NCBI GenBank assembly: GCA_013298125.1
Contig: JAAFJP010000018.1
Span: 61,174-125,173 of the forward strand
Direction: 5' to 3'
DNA length: 64,000 nucleotides
Origin: Cytophagales bacterium
GTDB taxonomy: Bacteria; Bacteroidota; Bacteroidia; Cytophagales; Spirosomataceae
The notes under the pieces were generated by a model. The model had not been told where the DNA came from. It made no database searches and saw only the letters and a program-made list of their open reading frames with translations. Within the stretch, counting starts at the first letter, position 1. Each line of letters starts with the position of its first letter. The position numbers and the translations under genes are program-made. Below, piece after piece: positions 51,420 through 58,683 of this stretch.

Positions 51420-52457
51420 TTAAAAATAATTCTCAACTGCAAACTGAAACTGAGTCATAAAAATCTCTTTGAAAGCCGAAACATTATTTAGCTCATAAAA
51501 CATCAAAACGGCTTTTTTGTATTCTGTCGGATGAACACTTCTGTACGACAGTGGACAGGCATCATGATTCATCAAAATAGCATTGCCTGTCAGTCTGGCT
51601 GTCCTTTTATTTCCATCTTCAAATCCTTGAATATAGCTTAATAATAAAATGGTCAGGAAGGCTTTTTCAAAGAAATTTTGTTTCATATTTACCAAATCAC
51701 AAAGTCTTTCTAAGGCTTCTTCAATCAGAAATTGATTCTCGGGAGGTAAATATTTTGTTCCTGTAATCCGCACAACTCTCTTCCGAATATTCTTAGCAAT
51801 ACCCATTTTTTGGGAAACCAAAGTATGAATATCTATAATTTTACTGATGGATAATTGCTCGTAAATGTCCCGATTTTCAAAAGTATAATTGATGGCTGTT
51901 TTGTGATTTAGCAACATTTGAGCCTCTTCTTGGGTGTGATTATTGGCACTAATATTGAACCGTAGTAATTGCTCGGTATCTAACAAATCATAAGTATTTC
52001 CTTCAATTTGGGCTGATTTCCACGATAATTCAATCATCAATCGTTCAAACTCCTTGGTAAACTGGCTCTCAGAAAGTTCGTTTATTTTACCTCTGTATTG
52101 CTCATTCAAATCGTTTAGAAATTTGAGTTCTGAATCGTCAAAAACGTCTATTTCCTTCAATCGGTCAAAAACGTTCATATTGAATTTTTCAATGATGCGT
52201 CTGTCGTCAATTTCTGTTTTGAAATAAACCTCTTGGTCTAATTTTACAGTAGATAAATTTCTGAGATTGATGGTATATTTCAGACTCGGACCTTTGCCCT
52301 CTGCATTGATATAGCCTTTCTTTTTAAGGTTTGCCAATTCCCGATTCAAAGTGGGAATTGAAACCGTATTAATAAGGCGTTTTTGTATTTCAGAAATGGC
52401 GATTGAACCATTTTGAAGTATAATCCCGACTATTTCAAGTTCTCTTTTAGTTTGCAT
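51420..52457 (-). CDS. Fic-family protein with the catalytic His replaced
   Basis: This 345-residue protein has an N-terminal winged HTH (ELEIVGIILQNGSIAISEIQ then LINTVSIPTLNRELANLKKK) followed by a Fic domain. The inhibitory helix motif SAQIEGN (S-x3-E-G) is present at about residue 155, so it may be self-inhibited. The active-site motif reads YIQGFEDGNKRTARL, where the usual HPFxxGN-type histidine is Gln. That suggests no normal AMPylation, or a different reaction. The ATG at 52457 (MQTKREL) is preferred. It interrupts the sulfur island, and CTATCA half-sites lie upstream. Confidence 0.85.
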   Translation of the reverse strand: MQTKRELEIVGIILQNGSIAISEIQKRLINTVSIPTLNRELANLKKKGYINAEGKGPSLKYTINLRNLSTVKLDQEVYFKTEIDDRRIIEKFNMNVFDRLKEIDVFDDSELKFLNDLNEQYRGKINELSESQFTKEFERLMIELSWKSAQIEGNTYDLLDTEQLLRFNISANNHTQEEAQMLLNHKTAINYTFENRDIYEQLSISKIIDIHTLVSQKMGIAKNIRKRVVRITGTKYLPPENQFLIEEALERLCDLVNMKQNFFEKAFLTILLLSYIQGFEDGNKRTARLTGNAILMNHDACPLSYRSVHPTEYKKAVLMFYELNNVSAFKEIFMTQFQFAVENYF

Positions 52458-52466
52458 AAGTATTTT

Positions 52467-52533
52467 TATCCTATCACAAAGGTATAAAAATCCTATCAAG
52501 ATGATAGAATTTTGTGTTATTTATGATAGGATA
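52467..52533 (-). promoter_or_regulatory. operator-like CTATCA half-sites upstream of the Fic gene
   Basis: TATCCTATCA (52467-52476) pairs with the exact inverse TGATAGGATA (52524-52533). Between them CTATCA-AGA-TGATAG (52493-52507) forms a second palindrome. The Fic protein has a winged HTH and may bind here itself. The sites lie in the 86 bp gap between the MBL-rhodanese gene and the Fic start. Confidence 0.65.
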
Positions 52534-52543
52534 ACTAATAATC

Positions 52544-53926
52544 CTACCCCTCCAAAATTCCAGTCCCCGCAATCGCCCCAAACCCACCTTGAATATCCAC
52601 TACATTATCATAACCTCTTGATTTCAAGATACTTGAAGCCACCATTGAGCGGTAGCCACCTGCACAATGAATGTAATTGGTCTCCTCTTCGTCAAATTCC
52701 GTCATCAATTCCGAAATCTGAGCTAAGGGAATATTCTCCGCTTCTTTGATGTGTCCAGCTTCAAATTCGGTGGTTTTTCTTACATCCTTTATTGTCAAAT
52801 GATTGTCGTTTCGGTAAATATTTGCAAACTCATCCGCTGTAATTGATTCCACTTCATCAATCTCCTTTCCTGCTATTTTCCAAGCCTCAAAACCACCTTT
52901 CAAGTACCCCAAAACATTATCATAACCCACTCTGGCAAGGCGTTTTATGACTTCTTCCTCACGTCCTTCATCTGCCACAATCAGAATTTCTTGTTGAATA
53001 TCTCGCACAAGCGTACCTACCCACGGAGCAAAATCTCCATCAATGCCAATAAAAATAGACCTTGGAATAAAGCCTACTCTAAACATTTCTGGCTTGCGAG
53101 TATCTATCACAAGCGTATCAATCGTATTCGCTAAATCCTCAAATTCGTTGGGGTTCAAAGGGGTCAAGCCACGCTCCATAACACCCGTAACATCCTGACT
53201 ACCAGACTTATTCAGTTGTACATTCTTCGGAAAATAAAAGGGTGGTGGAGTTAATCCATCCGTCACAGCAACGATAAATTGCTCCTTCGTTTGAGGCTGC
53301 AAAGCATAATTCACCGCCTTCTGATTGCCCAGGGTATCAGACCTTTCCTTCGACATATTTTTGCCACAAGCCGACCCCGCCCCGTGTGCAGGATAGACGA
53401 TAATATCATCCGCCAAAGGCATAATTTTAGTTTGGAGAGAATCGTACAAATGCCCCGCCAAATCCTCCATCGTCATTGAGCCATTTTGGGCTAAATCTGG
53501 ACGACCCACATCGCCAATAAAAAGCGTATCTCCCGAGAAAAGATTGGTCGCTTTTCCGTTTTCGTCAAACAACAAAAAACAACTCGACTCCATCGTATGC
53601 CCAGGCGTATGCAAGACTTTTATCGTAACATTCCCTAACTTAAACTCCTGATTATCAGTGGCTATCACCGCCTCAAACGTTGGATTAGCTTTTGGTCCAA
53701 AGATGATGGGGGCGTTCGTTTTTTGGGATAATTCCAAATGTCCAGAGACAAAATCAGCGTGAAAATGCGTCTCGAAAATGTACTTTATTGTAGCATTATT
53801 TCGCTTTGATTTTTCGATGTACGAATGCACCTCACGCAAAGGGTCAATGATAGCTACTTCCCCCGCCGACTCAATATAATATGCCCCCTGAGCCAAACAG
53901 CCCGTATATATTTGTTCTACTTTCAT
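52544..53926 (-). CDS. MBL-fold persulfide dioxygenase-like protein with two rhodanese domains
   Basis: This 460-residue protein has an N-terminal metallo-beta-lactamase domain (IFETHFHADFVSGHLELSQ; HTPGHTMESSCFLL; FSGDTLFIGDVGRPDL), as in ETHE1 persulfide dioxygenases, and two rhodanese-like domains. The first rhodanese domain (about 260-350) has no active Cys visible. The second has YIHCAGGYRSMVASSI, with the catalytic Cys (HCAGGYRS). It oxidises or transfers sulfane sulfur. The downstream methyltransferase gene overlaps closely (3 bp gap). It is the central enzyme of the island. Confidence 0.92.
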   Translation of the reverse strand: MKVEQIYTGCLAQGAYYIESAGEVAIIDPLREVHSYIEKSKRNNATIKYIFETHFHADFVSGHLELSQKTNAPIIFGPKANPTFEAVIATDNQEFKLGNVTIKVLHTPGHTMESSCFLLFDENGKATNLFSGDTLFIGDVGRPDLAQNGSMTMEDLAGHLYDSLQTKIMPLADDIIVYPAHGAGSACGKNMSKERSDTLGNQKAVNYALQPQTKEQFIVAVTDGLTPPPFYFPKNVQLNKSGSQDVTGVMERGLTPLNPNEFEDLANTIDTLVIDTRKPEMFRVGFIPRSIFIGIDGDFAPWVGTLVRDIQQEILIVADEGREEEVIKRLARVGYDNVLGYLKGGFEAWKIAGKEIDEVESITADEFANIYRNDNHLTIKDVRKTTEFEAGHIKEAENIPLAQISELMTEFDEEETNYIHCAGGYRSMVASSILKSRGYDNVVDIQGGFGAIAGTGILEG

Positions 53927-53929
53927 ATT

Positions 53930-54549
53930 TTATTTTCTTTGAAAAGTGCAAAAAGTAAAATTTTGTACAGTCTTAAATGGTGTCTCGTGATTTTCGTTAA
54001 TACACCTTATTTTTTCAAAATTTCCTTTAAACTTTTCAGTCATAGATTCTTCTGAATATTGCTTGACTTCTAAACCACTGCATTTAGTTGGACCTTGTTC
54101 TGAGAATGTTCCAACACTTAAAAAACCTTCATTTTTGATGTTTGATTTGGCAATAGAAAGGTACGTGTCAATCTGTTCATTTTCTACCAAAAAATGAAAC
54201 GCTGCACGGTCATGCCAAACATCATACTTTTTAGTATTATCTTGATATTCAGTTATATCCGAAACAATCCATTCAATTTTATGGGCAGATTCACCTAATC
54301 TTTTTTTTGCTTTTTCGAGAGCCTTTTCGGAAATATCCAAGACCGTAATTTGTTCAAACCCATCTTTTAATAAATAATCTACCAAATAACTATCTCCCCC
54401 GCCAACATCAATAATTTGAGCAGTTTTGGGTAAATTTAAAGACCGAATAAACGCCAAGGAAGTAGTAGGAACTTCTTGAAACCAACTTACGTCTGTAAGG
54501 TTTTTGGTAGAAAAAACATTCTCCCAATGCGATTTTTTATTATTTTCCA
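53930..54549 (-). CDS. class I SAM-dependent methyltransferase
   Basis: This 206-residue protein starts at the ATG 54549 (MENNKKSHWENVF). The SAM-binding motif I is QIIDVGGGDSYLVDYLL (about residues 49-65), followed by ITVLDISEKALEKAKKRLG and YDVWHDRAAFHFLVENEQ. The pattern WENVFSTKNLTDVSWFQE near the start marks a family of methyltransferases that accompany sulfur and thiol genes. Its substrate is not known. It overlaps the TPMT-like gene by 10 bp, so the two are linked. Confidence 0.85.
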
Positions 54550-55130
54550 TTCTTAGAAAAGTTAAAAAATAGTTCATTACCTTCTCTCGGTTTTACCGAA
54601 TTATAACAAGGCTCTAAAAGATTGATGTTGAAATCGTTTGAAAACAAACCTAAATACTCTTCCCGACTCCCTCCAAATGGTGGATTATTCGGAAATTGTA
54701 CGCCAAAAAGTAAACCTACTAATTTGCCATTTTGAGTTAATAATTCACTCATTTTCTGAATATATTTTGTCCGTAAATCTGGATTTAAGGCACAGAAAAA
54801 AGTTTGTTCCAGAATCAAATCATATTCGCCTGTGTGTGTAAAGAAATCAGCACAAATGATTTTAATATTTTGATAATCAGATAGATACGAATTCATTTTT
54901 TCAACTGCCAAAGGAGCAATATCAATCACCGTTACGTCTTGAAAACCCTGTTTCAATAAATACTCAGCCTCGTATCCACTCCCACATCCTGGGATTAAAA
55001 TACGAAGATTTTTATCGGTCAATTGGTCGATGTATGCCTTTAAGGGAGGAGAAATTGTTTTCAAATCCCAAGACGTTTCTGCCGTTTCGTAACGGTTATT
55101 CCAGTAATCTTTTGAGAGAAATTCAGTCAT
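54540..55130 (-). CDS. thiopurine S-methyltransferase-like (TPMT) protein
   Basis: This 196-residue SAM methyltransferase of the TPMT family has YWNNRYETAETSWDLKTISP, the characteristic N-terminal motif, RILIPGCGSGYEAEYLLKQG, the SAM motif I (about 43-62), and LILEQTFFCALNPDLRTKYI. It methylates thiols or related groups; in this island a sulfur- or selenium-containing small molecule would make sense, but the substrate is inference. It follows the TauE gene by 99 bp across a word hairpin. Confidence 0.9.
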   Translation of the reverse strand: MTEFLSKDYWNNRYETAETSWDLKTISPPLKAYIDQLTDKNLRILIPGCGSGYEAEYLLKQGFQDVTVIDIAPLAVEKMNSYLSDYQNIKIICADFFTHTGEYDLILEQTFFCALNPDLRTKYIQKMSELLTQNGKLVGLLFGVQFPNNPPFGGSREEYLGLFSNDFNINLLEPCYNSVKPREGNELFFNFSKNGK

Positions 55131-55148
55131 TTTTTTGGTTCTTTTTGA

Positions 55149-55221
55149 ACACGGATTTTATGGATTGGACACGGATAAGTATTTTAAAATAAAATCCGTG
55201 TCTAATCCGTAAAATCCGTGT
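55149..55221. repeat. word-type inverted repeat, ACACGGAT family (tauE-TPMT gap)
   Basis: The 28 bp arms (55149-55176 and 55194-55221) match at 26 positions, with a 17 bp loop. Each arm contains the word ACACGGATT more than once. Confidence 0.9.
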
Positions 55222-55229
55222 GCCATTAT

Positions 55230-56027
55230 TTATTTCAAAATCAATTCTTTAATCAAAATCCAAGTACCCATCACCAACGTAAACCACCCAAAGGCAGGTT
55301 TTAATTGTTGATTATCCAAACGTTTTGAGAGCGTTGTGCCAATCACGACTCCAACAAGAGCCAAGCCAATAAATGTTCCCAGAAAAGTCCAATTAATGTC
55401 ATGTTTCCCTAAATCACCTGTAAAACCAATTAATGAATTAATAGCAATAATCATTAACGAAGTTCCAACGGCTAATTTCATCGGGAGTTTTACAAAATTG
55501 GTTAAAACTGGAATAATCAAAAAGCCCCCTCCTACCCCCACAAAGCCCGTCAGTGTGCCTACAACCAAACCTTCTACGAAAATCAGGGAATAATTAACTC
55601 GTTGCATGGCTTCCGAGATGGTATCAACTTCCTGCCTTTTTCGAATCATTGACCGTGAAGCCAAGACCATCAAGAGAGCAAAAGTTATCATAATCAAGGC
55701 GTTTTTGGTCAAAATAAAATCTCCGAATCGTACAATTTCATCAGGAATCAAAGGCATAAGAAACTTGCGAGTGGCAAAGACCATCAAAAACGATGGAAAC
55801 GAAAAAAACAAGGCAGTTTTAGGACTTGCCAATCCTTTTCTAAGATAATTGCCCGAAGCCACAGCTGAACTTGTACCCACAATCAAAAGCGAATATGCCG
55901 TTGCCAAAGCTGGGTTAATTTTGAAAATATAGACCAAAACTGGTACGGTCAAAATAGACCCTCCACCACCTAATAAACTGAGTAACAGCCCAATACAAAT
56001 CGCCAGAATGTAGCCTATTAAATCCAT
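55230..56027 (-). CDS. TauE/SafE-family sulfite exporter
   Basis: This 265-residue membrane protein of about eight helices moves sulfite or organosulfonates. Landmarks: LLGGGGSILTVPVLVYIFKI (about residues 19-38) and its repeat GFVGVGGGFLIIPVLTNFVK in the second half, which together form the family's duplicated pattern. It lies directly behind arsR and shares the same operator motif upstream, so it is probably the first transport gene of the sulfur island. Confidence 0.92.
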   Translation of the reverse strand: MDLIGYILAICIGLLLSLLGGGGSILTVPVLVYIFKINPALATAYSLLIVGTSSAVASGNYLRKGLASPKTALFFSFPSFLMVFATRKFLMPLIPDEIVRFGDFILTKNALIMITFALLMVLASRSMIRKRQEVDTISEAMQRVNYSLIFVEGLVVGTLTGFVGVGGGFLIIPVLTNFVKLPMKLAVGTSLMIIAINSLIGFTGDLGKHDINWTFLGTFIGLALVGVVIGTTLSKRLDNQQLKPAFGWFTLVMGTWILIKELILK

Positions 56028-56041
56028 AGATTAATATTAAT

Positions 56042-56061
56042 ATATGATAATGTTTTCATAT
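56042..56061 (-). promoter_or_regulatory. ArsR-type operator before the TauE gene
   Basis: ATATGA-N8-TCATAT (56042-56047 and 56056-56061) has the same half-sites and spacer as the site in front of arsR. It lies in the 49 bp arsR-tauE gap. Confidence 0.7.
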
Positions 56062-56076
56062 TTTGAGATAAAAAAA

Positions 56077-56385
56077 CTAATAATTACAATCGCAATGCTC
56101 AATACACTCAATCAGCTTCATTACCTCACGTTCTTTCAAAGAATAAAAAACGTTTAATCCATCTTTTTCAGAACGCAAAATGCCTTTCAATTTCATGTTA
56201 ATCAGGTGGTGAGAAAGAAGAGACTGTTCACATTCCAAAACCTCACAAATCTCATTAACCGAGAGTTTTTCGTTTTGAGAAAGCAAATCCACAATCGCCA
56301 GACGAGTGGGATGAGCAACGGTTTTCAGAATAAAAGCCGCCTTTTCGAGTTTCTCTTTATTGATTTGGTAGGCTATAGTTGCCAT
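56077..56385 (-). CDS. ArsR-family regulator, possible persulfide sensor
   Basis: This 102-residue winged HTH protein of the ArsR/SmtB family (TVAHPTRLAIVDLLSQNEKL, NEICEVLECEQSLLSHHLIN, SEKDGLNVFYSL). Cys is found in the recognition helix region (ICEVLECEQ) and near the C-terminus (ECIEHCDCNY). BigR/SqrR-like persulfide sensors use a similar pair, but the metal- versus sulfur-sensing question cannot be settled from sequence. It is the first gene of the sulfur island and has its own promoter and operator. Confidence 0.88.
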   Translation of the reverse strand: MATIAYQINKEKLEKAAFILKTVAHPTRLAIVDLLSQNEKLSVNEICEVLECEQSLLSHHLINMKLKGILRSEKDGLNVFYSLKEREVMKLIECIEHCDCNY

Positions 56386-56412
56386 TGTGAATTACGATTT
56401 TAATTTCGTTTG

Positions 56413-56442
56413 CAAATATATGAATATACTTTCATATAACAA
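56413..56442 (-). promoter_or_regulatory. promoter and operator of arsR
   Basis: On the minus strand: TTG (56442-56440), 19 bp, TATATTTG (56420-56413), an exact match. Inside the spacer and touching the -7 element lies ATATGA-N8-TCATAT (56418-56437), so a bound repressor would block the polymerase. Confidence 0.75.
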
Positions 56443-56500
56443 TATAGTTTAAAACAAAAAGGTTCATTTTGGAGTATTAACATTAAAAATTACGGATTAA

Positions 56501-56932
56501 ATGAAAGTACTTCCAATAGTTATTTTGCTGAAAATCAGCATTTTATTTCAAGAATTTAGGCATACTATAAATTTAGATGAGCCCTCACCTTACACGAAAT
56601 TTAATATCGAACTAAAAGGTGAAAAATACGAAAAACAGCTAAATTTCAGAGAAGGACTGATTTTGATTTACATTCCAAAGCGAAAAAAATACGCTTATAT
56701 GGACGCAAATGCCAATGTGGTCATTCCTCCCCAATATGATGAATTTCTATGGTTTGGCGAAGGACTTGCACCCGTGCGTAAAGGCAAAAAGTGGGGATTT
56801 ATTAACACAAAAATGGAATTAAAGATTCCGTTTTTGTATGACGAAGTCGGGCTTTTTCACGAAGGAAAAGCGGATGTGAGGATTGGTAAAAAATTGACTC
56901 AAATAGATATGTCTGGAAAAATAGTAAATTAA
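56501..56932 (+). CDS. WG-repeat protein
   Basis: This 143-residue protein is built of WG-type repeats: YAYMDANANVVIPPQYDEFL, KKWGFINTKMELKIPFLYDE, then a degenerate third copy. The N-terminus (VLPIVILLKISILF) is hydrophobic and could be a leader. WG-repeat proteins occur widely in Bacteroidota but have no uniform function; it is probably a binding protein. It is divergent from arsR. A strong terminator follows directly. Confidence 0.8.
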   Translation: MKVLPIVILLKISILFQEFRHTINLDEPSPYTKFNIELKGEKYEKQLNFREGLILIYIPKRKKYAYMDANANVVIPPQYDEFLWFGEGLAPVRKGKKWGFINTKMELKIPFLYDEVGLFHEGKADVRIGKKLTQIDMSGKIVN

Positions 56933-56985
56933 AAATATAAGGGCTTGATTATCAAAAAACTACTGATAATCAAGCCCTTATATTT
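56933..56985. terminator. long hairpin terminator of the WG gene
   Basis: AAATATAAGGGCTTGATTATC and its inverse (56964-56985) form a 22 bp stem with a 9 bp loop, and T-runs follow on the plus strand. Confidence 0.9.
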
Positions 56986-57039
56986 TTATACTATTCTTAT
57001 TACAAATATTCGTTGGCAAATAGTTATGTCATTTGAAAG

Positions 57040-57168
57040 CGGAACTATCTACTATTTGGCGGACAATATAATTTTGAGAAAAAATGCCTTTCAATATCCA
57101 TAGCGAGGGGTTTAAACCCCTCGCTATGGATATTGAAAGGCAAATCCGCCAAATAGTAGATAATTCCG
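57040..57168. repeat. nested palindrome element (129 bp)
   Basis: A perfect 58 bp palindrome (57085-57142), with TAGCGAGGGGTTTAAACCCC at its centre, is bounded by 24 bp outer arms (57040-57063, starting CGGAACTATCTACTATTTGG, and 57145-57168) with a single mismatch. It lies between the convergent WG and prfB genes. Confidence 0.95.
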
Positions 57169-57254
57169 TTTGAAAGTTAAAAATTTATTTTTAACTATTT
57201 AATAATCAACTACTTATGAAATATTTAACTTATTGACTTAAAACTTAACTACTA

Positions 57255-58329
57255 CTACGCTTCCATCAAATACGCCTTAATAAATTCATTAATATCTCCA
57301 TTCAAAACTGCCTCAGTATTAGAGGTTTGATAATCTGTTCGGTGGTCCTTCACACGTCTATCATCCAATACATAACTTCTGATTTGTGAACCCCATTCGA
57401 TTTTCTTTTTACCCGCTTCTACCTCTGCACGGGCGGCATTGCGTTTGTCAATTTCTATTTGGTAAAGTTTTGATTTTAAGATTTTTAAGGCAACTTCTTT
57501 GTTCATCAACTGCGAGCGTTCTTGTTGGCAAGCAATGATAATTCCCGAAGGTTTGTGAGTTAAACGTACCGCTGTTTCTACCTTGTTTACGTTCTGTCCA
57601 CCAGCACCCCCCGAACGGAAAGTATCCCAACTAATATCGGCTGGATTAACGTCAATTTCAATCGTATCGTCCACCATTGGCGAGATATAAACCGAAGCAA
57701 AAGAGGTATGACGACGTGCATTTGAATCAAAAGGTGAAATCCTCACTAAACGATGAACGCCATTTTCAGATTTCAGGTTTCCGTAGGCATATTCGCCCTC
57801 CACTTCCATCACAACAGATTTGATACCAGCCGTATCGCCATCATTATGATCCACTTCTCTGATTTTGAAACCATTTTTTTCTGCCCACATAATGTACATA
57901 CGCATGAGCATACTCGCCCAATCCTGTGACTCTGTACCTCCTGCACCTGCATTGATTTCGATGACGGCAGAAAAATTATCGCCTTCATCAGACATCATTT
58001 TGCGGAATTCTAATTCGGCTAATTTTTCTTCTAATTTTACCCCCTCTGCATCTACTTCTTCTTCGGTTGCCTCGCTCATTTCGTAGAACTCCCAAATCGT
58101 TTCGAGGTCGCCCATCAATTGATTGAGTTGGTCGAAACCGAGCGTCCAGAATTTTAATTCCCGAATTTGTCGCATCGTAGTTTCTGCCTTTTTAGAATTC
58201 CCCCAAAACTCAGGGTCGAGCGTTACTACTTCTAATTCTTCAATCTGAAATTTCTTGTTATCGTAGTCAAAGATACCTCCTCAAAGCCTCTACTTTGGCT
58301 TTCAGGTCATTGAACCTGTCTTTTGTCAT
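57255..58329 (-). CDS. prfB: peptide chain release factor 2 with programmed +1 frameshift
   Basis: RF2 releases peptides at UGA and UAA codons. A short first frame starts at ATG 58329 ([18 protein letters not shown]) and meets an in-frame UGA (58269-58267) within CUU-UGA-C. An AGGAGG Shine-Dalgarno-like element sits a few bases before it. A +1 slip at CUU joins the main frame at 58268, for about 357 residues in total. The second frame contains [20 protein letters not shown] with the GGQ motif (about residue 237) and the SPF anticodon-like motif in [18 protein letters not shown]. The frame is classic and autoregulatory: low RF2 favours the slip. Confidence 0.97.
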
Positions 58330-58346
58330 GCGTGAAAATTGTTTTT

Positions 58347-58417
58347 ATGTCGTAAGTTTTATTCGTAAGTATATTTAGGTTATGCTCACTTACGACTCGT
58401 GACTTTATAAATACGAC
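58347..58417. repeat. word-type inverted repeat, CGTAAGTC family (prfB leader)
   Basis: The left arm (58347-58370) reads ATGTCGTAAGTTTTATTCGT and onward. The right arm (58389-58417) is inverse (CTTACGACTCGTGACTTTAT). It lies 17 bp upstream of the prfB start and shares its word with 32399-32480. Confidence 0.7.
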
Positions 58418-58427
58418 TTTTATCTTA

Positions 58428-58435
58428 CAAAGATA
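58428..58435 (-). promoter_or_regulatory. -7 element of prfB
   Basis: TATCTTTG on the minus strand is an exact TAnnTTTG. The -33 motif is imperfect (ATTTAAG). The transcript would start upstream of the CGTAAG hairpin, which is then part of the prfB leader. Confidence 0.55.
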
Positions 58436-58529
58436 ACCAGAAATTTAGGCTTAAATCTCTTTTGAAAAAACGATTACTTTTAAAAATATTATAATTAATT
58501 GATAACCAATAAGTTAATACAAAATATCC

Positions 58530-58592
58530 ATTCCTAATCCGCAATCCCTAATCCCGAAATCCCTAATCCCCAATCCCCAATCCCGAAATCTC
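58530..58592. repeat. single-arm word repeat, CCCTAATCCC
   Basis: CCTAATCCGCAATCCCTAAT and five to six close variants run in one orientation. It is followed by CTATT words to 58620. No inverse arm is close. Confidence 0.55.
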
Positions 58593-58638
58593 ACAAAATA
58601 TCTATTCTCTATTATCTATACACTATCCTCTCAATGAT

Positions 58639-58646
58639 TATCTTTG
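58639..58646 (+). promoter_or_regulatory. -7 element of lpdA
   Basis: TATCTTTG is an exact TAnnTTTG match 37 bp before the ATG at 58684. No clear TTG is found at the -33 position. Confidence 0.55.
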
Positions 58647-58683
58647 TATAAAAATTGTATTATTCCCTTAAAAATATAACAAA

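Larger units (their letters stand above)
58330..58683. other. gap between prfB and lpdA
   Basis: The gap holds the prfB leader and promoter, the CGTAAG-type hairpin (58347-58417), a run of CCCTAATCCC words (58530-58592) and the lpdA -7 element. No coding frame is seen. The two genes are divergent. Confidence 0.7.

Noticed and set aside
58520..58620. CRISPR-like or minisatellite array
   Set aside because: Words such as CCCTAATCCC are irregular, overlap and have no unique spacers or cas genes nearby.
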